From Streptosporangium sp. NBC_01755 (GTDB lineage: Bacteria; Actinomycetota; Actinomycetes; Streptosporangiales; Streptosporangiaceae): a stretch of 64,000 bases of DNA. Where the stretch lies: positions 1,550,001-1,614,000 of the forward strand of contig NZ_CP109131.1 of the NCBI RefSeq assembly GCF_035917995.1. The letters are read 5' to 3'. A program made the position numbers and the translations under genes. Below, piece by piece: positions 7,651-18,237 of the stretch. The notes below the pieces were generated by a model that did not search any database, was not told the origin of the DNA, and saw only the letters and a program-made list of their open reading frames with translations. Numbering within the stretch: the stretch's first letter is position 1; the number at the start of each line of letters is the position of its first letter.

Positions 7651-8536
7651 ATGAACGCCAAGCCCTACATCAGCCGGCCACTTCGCCCCCGTCGCCGACG
7701 AGATCACCTCGCGCGAGCTCACCGTGCGGGGCACCCTGCCGCCGGAGCTGTCCGGCCGCTACTTCCGCAAAGGAGGACCCGGTCACCGGCGAGCTGCACT
7801 TCTTCGCGTACTCCCCGTTCCCGCCCCACCTGATCTACTACGTCGCCTCGGCGGAGGGAAAGATCATCCGGACCGAGGTGATCGAGGGAGCGGGACCGTC
7901 CCTGATGCACGACTTCGGCATCACCGAGAACCACGTCATCCGGATGGACCTGTCGGTGGTGTTCGACCCGTCCGAGCCGTCCGGCATCCCCTACCGATGG
8001 AGCGACACCTACGCGCCGCGCATCGGTGTCATGCCCCGCACCGGCCCCGCCACCGTCACCTGGTACGACGTCGAGCCCGGCGCGTTGCTGCACGTCGCCA
8101 ACGCCTACGAGGGCGCCGGCGGGCGGATCGTCGTGGAGGGTCCCCGCACCGACCGCGGCGGCTGGGAGGCCTCGTGGAAGTGGTGGGCCGGCTCAACCGC
8201 TACCACTACGCGGTCGCCTTCCCCTGCTCCGACCTTACCGACCACGCCATCGTCAAGTACGACCGCGCGACCGGCACCCGGCGGATCGCCCCCACCGGCC
8301 GCGACCGAATGCCGGGCGAGGCGGTCTTCGTACCGTCGGCAGGCGGCACCCGCGAGGACGACGGCTACCTGCTCACCGTGGTCGGCGACCTCGCCAGGGA
8401 CACCTCGGAACTGCTGGTGCTGGACGCCGGGGACATCGCCGCGGCCCCCATCGCCACGGTCGAGCTGCCCCGGCGCGTCCCCGGGGGGATCCACGGCTCC
8501 TGGATCCCCGACACCGATCTCGAAGGCGGCCGGTGA
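7651..8536 (+). pseudogene. Carotenoid oxygenase (RPE65/CCD family) pseudogene
   Basis: Pieces of a carotenoid cleavage dioxygenase lie in successive frames. AAGGAG and the ATG at 7651 give MNAKPYISR; the next frame gives HFAPVADEITSRELTVRGTL and PPELSGRYFR; then a jump, missing ~80 or more family residues, to EDPVTGELHFFAYSPFPP and MHDFGITENHVI (one iron-ligand His). Near 8170 it shifts again to GRLNRYHYAVAFPCSD and ends HGSWIPD, the last iron ligand. At least two frameshifts and a deletion make the product inactive. The intact gene would be about twice as long. Confidence 0.85.
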
Positions 8537-8659
8537 CCGTGCGCGCCGGGCTCTCACCCGGTTCTTTTCCGGCTCTCGCGTGATTGGTCCCCCAGCCCTC
8601 CGGCCCGCCGGGGAGTGAGGCGGTAGCTTGGGGACCGCCATCAAGAAGGAAGAGAGATC

Positions 8660-11074
<2,415 letters not shown>

Positions 11075-11090
11075 TCCGTACCGGGTGGGC

Positions 11091-11142
11091 GCCCCGCTGT
11101 AGACCCACTGCTGGCCACCCAGCAGTGGGTCTACAGCGGGGC
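11091..11142. terminator. Perfect 24-bp hairpin between tex and the WGR gene
   Basis: The arms 11091-11114 and 11119-11142 are exactly complementary with a four-base loop (CCAC). It lies between two convergent genes and should terminate both. Confidence 0.85.
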
Positions 11143-11225
11143 GCGCGACATCGTGAACCCCGCGGCCGACAAGTGCCTAGCCAGGGGACCGGCCGGGTGG
11201 GGAACCGGCCGCCTCGCCCTCGCGG

Positions 11226-12668
11226 TCAGAGCAGGCGCCTGATGTCGCCGTACGCGCGGTAGAAACCGCCCCTCTCGGAGAAGCGGACGCCCTCGACGAG
11301 GTAGCGGGCCCCGACCTCGCGCACGCCCTTGGGGAACTGCACGTTCCGCCGCACGTCGTAGCCCTCGCTGACCACCCGCACCCTGAGCCGCTCGCCCTCG
11401 CGGAAGCACTCCACCACCACGCCGTCGCCGGTGTGCGAGACCGTGTCGAGCACCACGGTCTCCAGCACGGTGGTGGGCTCCACCACCGCCAGCCCGGCCG
11501 ATGCCTTGACGTCGACGGGCTTGGGGACGGTACCCCCCTGGGCCGCGCTGATCGCCTCCTCACTCGCGTCGATGCAGGCCAGGGTGCCGTCGGTGGTCAC
11601 GATGTAGAGGCGGTCGTCGAGGTACTGCATGGAGAAGGCGGAGCCGCAGCCGGTGGCCAGCTTCCACAGGCGCTCGCCGCCCTGGTCGAAGCAGTAGATC
11701 GAGGAGTGGTTGTCACCGGCGAAGACGTAGCGGCCGTCGGGGGCGGTGGCGCAGGAGAAGACCGTGGCGTCGCAGCGGTAGACCGCCTGGCCGGCGCCGT
11801 CCGACTTGCGCAGCCGGTGCACGGCGCCGCGCGAGGTTCCCGCGTAGACCGATCCGGCCTCCTGCCAGCCGAACAGCACCGCGCCGTTGATGGGCGTCTC
11901 CCAGACCGGCGCTCCGTCGGCGGCGTCGTAGCGGGCCACCCCGGTGGAGTGCCCGTGGTAGACGGCCTCGTCGTCGCAGCGGACCATCCAGGCCGAGTCG
12001 CCCCTGCCCTTGCGCGCCCACTGGAACTCGTCCTCGTGGTCGATCGTGGTGATCCGCCCCGCCCGGTCGGAGACGCCCAGCACGCCGTCGTGGATGTCCA
12101 GCCAGTAGATGTCGACGTCCTCGGCGATCTCGTACGCGACCCTCGGGACCTTGCCTCCGAGGTCGTAGACCTTGCCGTCGTCGGCGCCCGCGTAGATCCA
12201 GAAGTCGTCGCCGACGATGCACTTGACCCCGTCGGGCAGCCGGAAGCGACCGGTGACGGTGCCGCCGTGGGTGACGGTGTAGACATCGCCGCGCTGGTTG
12301 CCGACCCAGCAGCGCTCGGAGTCGACGAAGATGCCGAACGCCGCCGCGCCGCTGGCGAAGCGCCAGAGCACCGGCGCCTGGGTGGCGGTGGAGCGGGCGC
12401 TCTCCACACTGCGCCGGGTGACCGCGCGGCGCTGGCGCACCCCCTGAACCGCGGGGGCGTAACCCCTGCGGACCTTCTCGTTGATCTTCTTCGCGGCGGC
12501 CGCCTCGGCCTTCGCCTCGCTGGCGAAGGCCGAGATCTTGGACTGGCCGGACTCGCCGATGCGGCCGTACCTGATCGTCACCTGGGTTCCGTCGAGCACC
12601 ACCTCGTAGAACTTGTGCGAGCTCCCGCCGTCCTCGGACAGTTCCAGGTAAGTGCTCCGCGCGGCCAT
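11226..12668 (-). CDS. WGR domain fused to beta-propeller
   Basis: A 480-residue protein. Residues ~1-70 are a WGR domain (YLELSEDGGSSHKFYEV, VTIRYGRIGESGQ), the nucleic-acid-binding fold known from PARPs and bacterial MolR proteins. Residues ~95-390 contain repeated blades (VWETPINGAVLFGW, YVFAGDNHSSIYCFDQGGERLW) of a PQQ/WD40-like propeller, and the last ~80 residues form a separate beta-rich region. No signal peptide is present, so it acts in the cytoplasm. The function is unknown; a nucleic-acid-linked scaffold is possible. Confidence 0.8.
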   Translation of the reverse strand: MAARSTYLELSEDGGSSHKFYEVVLDGTQVTIRYGRIGESGQSKISAFASEAKAEAAAAKKINEKVRRGYAPAVQGVRQRRAVTRRSVESARSTATQAPVLWRFASGAAAFGIFVDSERCWVGNQRGDVYTVTHGGTVTGRFRLPDGVKCIVGDDFWIYAGADDGKVYDLGGKVPRVAYEIAEDVDIYWLDIHDGVLGVSDRAGRITTIDHEDEFQWARKGRGDSAWMVRCDDEAVYHGHSTGVARYDAADGAPVWETPINGAVLFGWQEAGSVYAGTSRGAVHRLRKSDGAGQAVYRCDATVFSCATAPDGRYVFAGDNHSSIYCFDQGGERLWKLATGCGSAFSMQYLDDRLYIVTTDGTLACIDASEEAISAAQGGTVPKPVDVKASAGLAVVEPTTVLETVVLDTVSHTGDGVVVECFREGERLRVRVVSEGYDVRRNVQFPKGVREVGARYLVEGVRFSERGGFYRAYGDIRRLL

Positions 12669-12795
12669 GCTCCACCCTCTCTGTTGATCGACGCTTCCGG
12701 AGCGTAGGGCAGCCGTACGACAAATAATGAAAAGTCAGGAAAGTAGCGGCGGGGTCGTCGGTCGGCGGCAGGCCCCTCTCGCTCCGGCCGCCCTC

Positions 12796-12861
12796 AGGAC
12801 CGGGAGCGCATCCCCCAAGGCCGGGAGCACGTCACCCCAGGACCAGGAGCACATCACCCCG
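12796..12861. repeat. Three ~22-bp tandem repeats past the DUF998 stop codon
   Basis: Units built on AGGACCGGGAGCACRTCACCCC repeat three times with small changes, beginning 13 bases beyond the stop of the DUF998 gene in its direction of transcription. Confidence 0.75.
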
Positions 12862-12873
12862 GATCGCGAGGGG

Positions 12874-13530
12874 TCAGGCGCGAGCGGTCACCGGGAGCGG
12901 GCGGCGGGTACGGCCGTATCCGGTTCCGGCCACCAGGCCCAGCATGGCCAGCACCGCCACCTCGAAGCCCACCACCAGCCGCTGCGTCACCCCGGCGGGG
13001 ATGTCGTCGCCCGTCAGGTCCAAGCCGGCCATCCGCACCACGTACGGGAGGACCACCAGGACCAGCACTCCCAAGGAGGCCAGGCTGAGCAGCCGGATCG
13101 CGCGGGCGTACGGGCCGGCCGCGTGCCGCCTGACCAGGAGCAGTCCGGCGATCGGCATCGTCAGGAAGGCCACGAACGCCGCGTACCTGTGGATGCCACC
13201 GGACATCGACAGCGGCACGCCGGGCTCGTCGGTGGGGAAGGCGCCGATCAGCAGCATGCACAGGCCCCAGAGTCCGACCAGCAGGGCGGCGGCCCGGTCC
13301 TCGCCCCGCCGGGCCAGCATGGTCCCGATGATCGTCGCGGCGGCGGCGAAGAGCGTGAGCGACAGGAGCAGCAGCCAGCCGTCCGCCTCGAACGCGTACT
13401 CGCTGATCACCGTGTGCACCGGGTCCAGGCCGGTGACCACGTGCAGCCCGAGCATCGTGACGGCCCCGGCACCGATCGCCGCGTAGCCGCCGAAGATCAT
13501 CCTGGATCCGGTGAGCGCCTGACTTCCCAT
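12874..13530 (-). CDS. DUF998 integral membrane protein
   Basis: A 218-residue protein with six predicted membrane helices and the DUF998 hallmarks: an early loop DPVHTVISEYAFEADGW, a central GAFPTDEPG, and GGIHRYAAFVAFLTMP. The function of DUF998 proteins is unknown. It is divergent from the histidine kinase across a 339-bp region rich in inverted repeats. Confidence 0.85.
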   Translation of the reverse strand: MGSQALTGSRMIFGGYAAIGAGAVTMLGLHVVTGLDPVHTVISEYAFEADGWLLLLSLTLFAAAATIIGTMLARRGEDRAAALLVGLWGLCMLLIGAFPTDEPGVPLSMSGGIHRYAAFVAFLTMPIAGLLLVRRHAAGPYARAIRLLSLASLGVLVLVVLPYVVRMAGLDLTGDDIPAGVTQRLVVGFEVAVLAMLGLVAGTGYGRTRRPLPVTARA

Positions 13531-13691
13531 GCCTCAACGATGGCGACGATCAAGGTCCCGGAATATCGGAGAGAGCCCCCGGCCACCCCTGAGTGATCCC
13601 GTAGGGCCCCCGGGGCAGGGGGACGCCACCCCTCCGGGGAAACCCACCGCACCGGCCCCCTGACCTGCACGAGGACCGACGACGGTAGGGC

Positions 13692-13778
13692 GGGCCCTAT
13701 CAGGGTCCCGGTATCGGGACCCCGATATCAGAGGACCGATATCAGAGGACCGGTATCGGGGCCCCCGCATCAGGGCCC
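13692..13778. repeat. Palindromic array of GATATC/GGTATC words
   Basis: GATATCAGAGGACC repeats exactly twice (13724-13737, 13738-13751) and is flanked by CCCGGTATCGGGACC and GGTATCGGGGCC; the outer edges are GCGGGCCCT and, inverted, AGGGCCCGC. The whole block is an imperfect inverted repeat. It could be a multi-site operator for the kinase or DUF998 gene. Confidence 0.7.
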
Positions 13779-13831
13779 GCCTTGAACCGCAATCCACCCC
13801 CAGAGGGATGTCAGGCCTCCTTTCCGCCCCT

Positions 13832-13837
13832 TACCCT
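13832..13837 (+). promoter_or_regulatory. -10 element TACCCT before the kinase leader frame
   Basis: TACCCT ends six bases before the ATG at 13844, the same geometry as other probable leaderless starts in the window. Confidence 0.45.
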
Positions 13838-13843
13838 CACGTC

Positions 13844-13873
13844 ATGCCGCACCCCCCTGCCCTCGCGTCATGA
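13844..13873 (+). CDS. Possible nine-codon leader peptide of the kinase
   Basis: ATG at 13844 opens a frame encoding MPHPPALAS whose TGA (13871-13873) overlaps the kinase ATG (13870-13872) as ATGA. The kinase itself has no ribosome site. A leaderless mRNA starting near 13844 would translate this peptide and re-initiate at the kinase. The evidence is positional only. Confidence 0.35.
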   Translation: MPHPPALAS

Positions 13874-15033
13874 GTCGCCGTTTCGCGCCCAGCGCCGTCG
13901 ACTGGCTGATCGCGGCGGTCACGGCCGCGTTCGGCCTCACCGAGGAGCTCAGCGAGCGCACGTCGGCCTTCGGCCATGAGCAGTCCTGGTGGTTGCCGGC
14001 GGCGGTGCTGGCCGCGGCGGGCCTGGTGCTCGTACGGCGCCGTGCCCCGCTCACGATCCTGGCCGTCTACTCGCTGGTGAGCGCGGTGAGCTTCGCGCAC
14101 CTCGGCGACCTCTCCGCCGCCTGGCAGTTCCACGTCCAGCTCATCCTGCTGTTCACCCTGGTCAGCGAGACTCCCCCGCGAGATCCCAGGATCGCGATCG
14201 GGCTCGTGGTCACCGGGCTCTTCGTCGGGTCGATGATGCTGGCCGGCGACCATCCCTCCATCCCCCGGGACCTGGCGGTGGCCGTGGTGATGACCTCGAT
14301 CGCCGGCGGCACGGGCCTCGCCGTGTGGCGGCACCGGCAGGTCGCGATCCAGGCACGGGAACGCGGCGAGCTGCTCGACCGCAAGGCCGTGGCCGAGGAG
14401 CGCACCCGGATCGTCCGCGAGCTGCACGACGTGGTCGCCCACAGCGTCAGCGTCATGGTCATGCAGGCCGGCGCGGCCAGGTTGATGCTCCGCCCCGACC
14501 AGCTGGTCGAACGCGAGACGCTGACCGTGGTGGAGGAAGCCGGCCGAGAGGCGGTCGAGGAGCTCCGCCGCATGCTCGGCCTGCTGCGTACCGACTCCAA
14601 CGAGGACGAGCTGGCCCCGCAGCCCAACCTGGCCCGGCTGGAGGACCTGGTGGAGCAGGTACACGGCGCCGGCCTGGAGGTGGAGCTGGCCGTGGAGGGC
14701 GAGGCGCGGCCGCTCCCGGCCGGGCTGGAGCTGTCGGCCTACCGGATCATCCAGGAGGCGCTGACCAACACGCTCAAGCACGCGGGTCCCGCACGCGTCA
14801 CGGTCACCGTCTCCCATCGGCCTCGCACGCTCAGCCTGGAGGTCGTCGACGACGGCCCCCGCCACGGCCATACCGGACCCCGGGGCGCCGGGCACGGTCT
14901 GATCGGCATGCGGGAGCGGGTCGCGCTCTTCCACGGGCGGCTCGCCACCGGACCTCTGCCGGACGGCGGTTACCGCGTCAGTGCCTCGTTCCCGCTGACG
15001 ACACGGGCCACCGGGGAGGAGCCCGCTGGTTGA
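13870..15033 (+). CDS. Sensor histidine kinase, HisKA_3 type
   Basis: A 387-residue membrane kinase. Four to five hydrophobic segments fill residues ~10-155. The dimerisation/phosphoacceptor motif RIVRELHDVVAHSVSVMVMQ is at ~178-197, and the ATPase domain has AYRIIQEALTNTLKHAG (N box) and GHGLIGMRERV (G box). This is the NarL/DesK-type class that pairs with LuxR-type response regulators, but none is adjacent, so it is an orphan or its partner is distant. The input domain shows no named sensor. Confidence 0.9.
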   Translation: MSRRFAPSAVDWLIAAVTAAFGLTEELSERTSAFGHEQSWWLPAAVLAAAGLVLVRRRAPLTILAVYSLVSAVSFAHLGDLSAAWQFHVQLILLFTLVSETPPRDPRIAIGLVVTGLFVGSMMLAGDHPSIPRDLAVAVVMTSIAGGTGLAVWRHRQVAIQARERGELLDRKAVAEERTRIVRELHDVVAHSVSVMVMQAGAARLMLRPDQLVERETLTVVEEAGREAVEELRRMLGLLRTDSNEDELAPQPNLARLEDLVEQVHGAGLEVELAVEGEARPLPAGLELSAYRIIQEALTNTLKHAGPARVTVTVSHRPRTLSLEVVDDGPRHGHTGPRGAGHGLIGMRERVALFHGRLATGPLPDGGYRVSASFPLTTRATGEEPAG

Positions 15034-15080
15034 GCGCGAGACTACGAGCACGGCCTCGTCCGCCCCGGCGAGCACCGGGA

Positions 15081-15524
15081 TCAGTAGGCGAAGAACACCG
15101 TCTCGCCGTCCCCCTGGAGGCGGACGTCGAACCGGTAGGCCCGCTCCCCCTCGGGCACCGCGACGAGCGTGCTCCGGCGTGACGGATCCACCTCGGCGGG
15201 GAACGGCGCCTCCGCGGTGAGATAGATCCGGGTCCAGACCGGCTTGAGCAGGCCGCGCGCGAAGATCAGCAGCGGGATGTAGCCGTCGGGTCTGGCCGTG
15301 CGGAAGTGGTAGGAGCCGTCGGCCTCGGTCTCGCAGCGGCCGAACAACCCCGGCTGGCAGATCTCCAGCAGCGCGTCGGACACCGGCTCGCCCGCGCCGT
15401 CCAGCAACCGGCCGCGCAAATCGATCACGTCCGGATGGTCCGCCGGCACGACGAGGGGTCCCTCGGCGTACGACAGGGCGAACGAGAAGAACGGCCCCAC
15501 GGTCTGCGACGGGGTCTGCGACAT
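15081..15524 (-). CDS. pcaG: Protocatechuate 3,4-dioxygenase alpha subunit
   Basis: A 147-residue subunit of the enzyme that opens protocatechuate to 3-carboxy-cis,cis-muconate. TPSQTVGPFFSFAL is the standard N-terminus, and FARGLLKPVWTRIYLTAEAPFPAE and AYRFDVRLQGDGETVFF match the family end. It is about 40 residues shorter than most PcaG because the loop after DALLEI and the Pro-rich loop before LLIFARGLL are reduced. Alpha subunits lack the iron ligands, so the enzyme could still function. ATG at 15524 overlaps the pcaH stop (TGATG) with GGAGGAG upstream. Confidence 0.9.
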   Translation of the reverse strand: MSQTPSQTVGPFFSFALSYAEGPLVVPADHPDVIDLRGRLLDGAGEPVSDALLEICQPGLFGRCETEADGSYHFRTARPDGYIPLLIFARGLLKPVWTRIYLTAEAPFPAEVDPSRRSTLVAVPEGERAYRFDVRLQGDGETVFFAY

Positions 15525-16204
15525 CACTCCTCCTCAAACGGGGTCGCGCCCAGCACGACGTCCCAGCGGTAGCCGAGTGCCCACTCGGGCTCGGTGACGT
15601 CAAGGTCGAAGGCACAGATGAGCCGCTCGCGGTCCTTGGGCTCCGGGACCGACTGGAAGATCGGGTCGTAGGCGAACAGCGGGTCGCCGGGGAAGTACAT
15701 CTGGGTGATCAGCCGCTGGGTGAAGGCGGCGCCGAACATCGAGAAGTGGATGTGCGCCGGACGCCAGGCGTTGGAGTGGTTGCGCCAGGGGTAGGCACCC
15801 GGCTTGATCGTGACGAACCGGTAGCGGCCCTCGGCGTCGGTCAGGCAGCGGCCGAAACCGGTGAAGTTGGGGTCGAGCGGGGCCGGGTGCCGGTCCACCG
15901 GATGGGCGTACCTGCCGGTGGCGTTCGCCTGCCAGACCTCCACCAGCGTGTTCGGCACCGCCTGGCCCCGGCTGTCGAGGACCCGGCCCGTGACGATGAC
16001 GCGCTCGCCGATCGGCTCGCCCGCGTGCTGCCTGGTCAGGTCGTGGTCCAGCGGCCCGACCGGCCGATGGCCGTAGACCGGGTCGAGCAGCTCCGCCGCC
16101 TCCGGGTCGAGGGCGGGTCGCACCGGCGGGTACGAGGGGGCGCGGAGCAGGGTGCTGAGATAGCCGGGGGTGAGGTGGTGCGGGTGCGGATCTGGGTGGG
16201 TCAC
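15524..16204 (-). CDS. pcaH: Protocatechuate 3,4-dioxygenase beta subunit
   Basis: A 226-residue catalytic subunit. All four Fe(III) ligands are present with the spacing of the Pseudomonas enzyme: Tyr in TGRYAHP, Tyr 39 residues later in KPGAYPW, then both His in RPAHIHF. The typical beta-subunit N-terminus YLSTLLRAPSYPPVRPALDP precedes. The GTG start at 16204 overlaps the pobA stop by four bases (GTGA), so translation is coupled. With pcaG it converts the product of PobA. Confidence 0.95.
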   Translation of the reverse strand: MTHPDPHPHHLTPGYLSTLLRAPSYPPVRPALDPEAAELLDPVYGHRPVGPLDHDLTRQHAGEPIGERVIVTGRVLDSRGQAVPNTLVEVWQANATGRYAHPVDRHPAPLDPNFTGFGRCLTDAEGRYRFVTIKPGAYPWRNHSNAWRPAHIHFSMFGAAFTQRLITQMYFPGDPLFAYDPIFQSVPEPKDRERLICAFDLDVTEPEWALGYRWDVVLGATPFEEE

Positions 16205-17376
16205 GGGCGGGCTCCGAAGTCGAAGGGCAGGCCGACGTAGTTCTCCGCGAGCGTGGTCGCGGCGGCCGCTGAGGAGGTGACGTAGTCGAGGTGCGAGATC
16301 TGCAGGCGCCGCCCGTAGGCGTCGTCGGCGTCGAAGGTGTGCAGCAGCGTGGTCATCCACCAGGAGAAGTGCTGTGCGCGCCAGACCCGCTTCAGGCAGC
16401 TGTCGGAGTAGGCGTCCAGCAGGTCCGCGGAGCCCGTCGCGTAGAACTCGGCCAGGGCTGCGGTCAGCAGCCGGACGTCCGCGACCGCCAGGTTGAGCCC
16501 CTTGGCTCCGGTGGGCGGCACGATGTGGGCGGCGTCCCCGGCGAGGTAGAGGTTGCCGTGGCGCATGGGCTCGGCGACGAACGAGCGCATCGCCGACACG
16601 TCCCTGGAGATGATCGGCCCCTCGGCCAGCGTGAACCCGGGGACCGTCTCCAGGCGTGCCCGAAGCTCGGCCCAGATCCGTTCGTCCGGCCAGTCGTCGA
16701 GCGAGGCGTCCGGGGGAACCTGCAGGTAGAAGCGGCTGATCTCCTCGGAGCGCATGCTGTGCAGCGCGAAGCCCCGCTCGGTATGGGAGTAGATCAGTTC
16801 CTTGGCCGACGGAGGGACCCGCGCGAGGACGCCGAGCCAGGCGAAGGGATAGTCCCGTTGGAAGACCGACAGGACGCCCTCGGGGATCGACCTCCGCGAG
16901 ACGCCGTGGAAGCCGTCGCACCCGGCGATGACGTCGCAGTCGAGGCGCTCGCCCTGGAAGGTGAGGTAGGGATCCTTCTCCAGCGAGTGCAGGGCGACGT
17001 CGGGGACGTCGAAGAGGATCCTCCCTCCGTCGGCCAGCCTGCGGGCGACGAGGTCCTTGACGACCTCCTGCTGGCCGTAGACGGTGATGGCCCGGCCGGG
17101 GACGAGCCTCTCGAAGGGGATGCGGTGCCCGGCCCCGCCATACCGCAGCTCGATGCCGTGGTGCGGCAGTCCCTCGGCGCGCATCCGGTCGCCGACGCCC
17201 GCCTCGTTGAGCACGTCCACCGTGCCCTGCTCAAGCACCCCGGCCCGCACGCGCTGCTCGACGTATTGCCTGCTCCGTGCCTCCAGGACCACCGAGTCGA
17301 TGCCCCGCAGATGGAGCAGATGGGAGAGGAGCAGCCCGGCGGGGCCCGCCCCGACGATCCCGACCTGAGTTCGCAT
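16201..17376 (-). CDS. pobA: 4-hydroxybenzoate 3-monooxygenase
   Basis: A 391-residue flavoprotein hydroxylase producing protocatechuate from 4-hydroxybenzoate. It shows GIVGAGPAG (FAD GxGxxG, ~6-14), the CDGFHGVSR motif (~155), and YLAGDAAHIVPPTGAKGLN (~275, GD motif), with family-standard length. MRTQVGIV is the usual PobA start, so the ATG at 17376 is chosen over 17394. First gene after iclR in a four-gene minus-strand cluster. Confidence 0.95.
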   Translation of the reverse strand: MRTQVGIVGAGPAGLLLSHLLHLRGIDSVVLEARSRQYVEQRVRAGVLEQGTVDVLNEAGVGDRMRAEGLPHHGIELRYGGAGHRIPFERLVPGRAITVYGQQEVVKDLVARRLADGGRILFDVPDVALHSLEKDPYLTFQGERLDCDVIAGCDGFHGVSRRSIPEGVLSVFQRDYPFAWLGVLARVPPSAKELIYSHTERGFALHSMRSEEISRFYLQVPPDASLDDWPDERIWAELRARLETVPGFTLAEGPIISRDVSAMRSFVAEPMRHGNLYLAGDAAHIVPPTGAKGLNLAVADVRLLTAALAEFYATGSADLLDAYSDSCLKRVWRAQHFSWWMTTLLHTFDADDAYGRRLQISHLDYVTSSAAAATTLAENYVGLPFDFGARP

Positions 17377-17418
17377 GCGTCGAGCATTCCGCACGGTTCA
17401 CCCCCGCACGCGCCGCTC

Positions 17419-17464
17419 TTCCGTTCAGCGGAAACCCATCACCGGAAACCTGTCAGCGGAAACC
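17419..17464. promoter_or_regulatory. Dyad and 14-bp repeats between iclR and pobA
   Basis: TTCCG-TTCAG-CGGAA (17419-17433) is a dyad of the kind bound by IclR proteins, about 50 bp before the pobA start. Three CGGAAACC words at 17429, 17443 and 17457 make an exact 14-bp period running back to the iclR stop codon. It may be an operator, a 3'-end tandem repeat, or both. Confidence 0.5.
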
Positions 17465-17466
17465 CG

Positions 17467-18213
17467 TCACCTTCGGAGGGCGGCGAGGTCCCGGGAGAGG
17501 GCCCCGGCCGCGGTCAGCACGGCGGGTGCCAGCCGGCGCGGGTCGGCGTTGTGCCGCCAGGCCACCAGTGACAGCGCCGCCACCACCCGGCCGCCCGCCC
17601 CCCGTACCGGCACCGCGACCGAGCAGGTGCCCACCGACATCTCCTCCTGCGTGCAGGCGATCCCGGTCCGGCGGACCTCCTCCAGCTCGGTACGGAGCCG
17701 CGCGGGGTCCACCACCGTGTTGGGCGCGTGCGGGGTGAGCTCCCTGGCGAGCACCCGCTCCACCGTCTCCGGGTCCGCGAAGGCCAGCAGGACCTTGCCG
17801 ACCCCGGTCGCGTGCAGCGGCAGTCCTCCGGCCACCCGCGAGACGATCGGCACGGAGGTGGGCCCGCGCAGTCGCTCCAGGTACAGCGCCCGGTCGTCGC
17901 GGAGCACCGCGAGCTGCACGTTCTCGCGGGTCGCGGCGTAGAGGTCCTCCATGTACGGCAGGGCGAGCTCCCGTAGCTCCCGCGGCTCCGCCGCCTGGGC
18001 GCCGATCCGCCACAGGAGCATCCCGACCCGGTAGGAGCCGTCGGGGAGCCGCTCCACGAAGCCGCCCTCCACCAGCTCCTTGACCAGCCGGTGACCGGTG
18101 GCGGGAGGCAGCTCGGCCCGGCGGCAGATCTCGGTGAGCGTCAGCCTCACGTCTCCCGGCAGAAACGCGCCGAGGATCGCCATCACCTTCCCGGTGACCG
18201 TGGGCGCCCTCAC
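17467..18213 (-). CDS. IclR-family regulator of the pob/pca cluster
   Basis: A 248-residue IclR protein: winged HTH at ~5-65 (LTLTEICRRAELPPATGHRLVKEL) and effector domain at ~75-245 (HATGVGKVLLAF, RRTGIACTQEEMSVGTCSVAVPV). Its position directly upstream of pobA on the same strand makes it the likely PobR/PcaR-type local regulator responding to 4-hydroxybenzoate or protocatechuate (inference). Confidence 0.9.
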   Translation of the reverse strand: MRAPTVTGKVMAILGAFLPGDVRLTLTEICRRAELPPATGHRLVKELVEGGFVERLPDGSYRVGMLLWRIGAQAAEPRELRELALPYMEDLYAATRENVQLAVLRDDRALYLERLRGPTSVPIVSRVAGGLPLHATGVGKVLLAFADPETVERVLARELTPHAPNTVVDPARLRTELEEVRRTGIACTQEEMSVGTCSVAVPVRGAGGRVVAALSLVAWRHNADPRRLAPAVLTAAGALSRDLAALRR

Positions 18214-18237
18214 CCGTCCCGCCCCGGCCGACGGAGT

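Larger units (their letters stand above)
13531..13869. other. Divergent intergenic region with repeat array and leaderless promoter
   Basis: No full gene. It contains the palindromic array at 13692-13778, a likely -10 TACCCT at 13832-13837, and a nine-codon frame reaching the kinase start. Confidence 0.65.

Noticed and set aside
7651..7833. Short frame starting at the carotenoid oxygenase ATG
   Set aside because: Only its first ~9 residues match the family; after that it is out of frame, so it belongs to the pseudogene.
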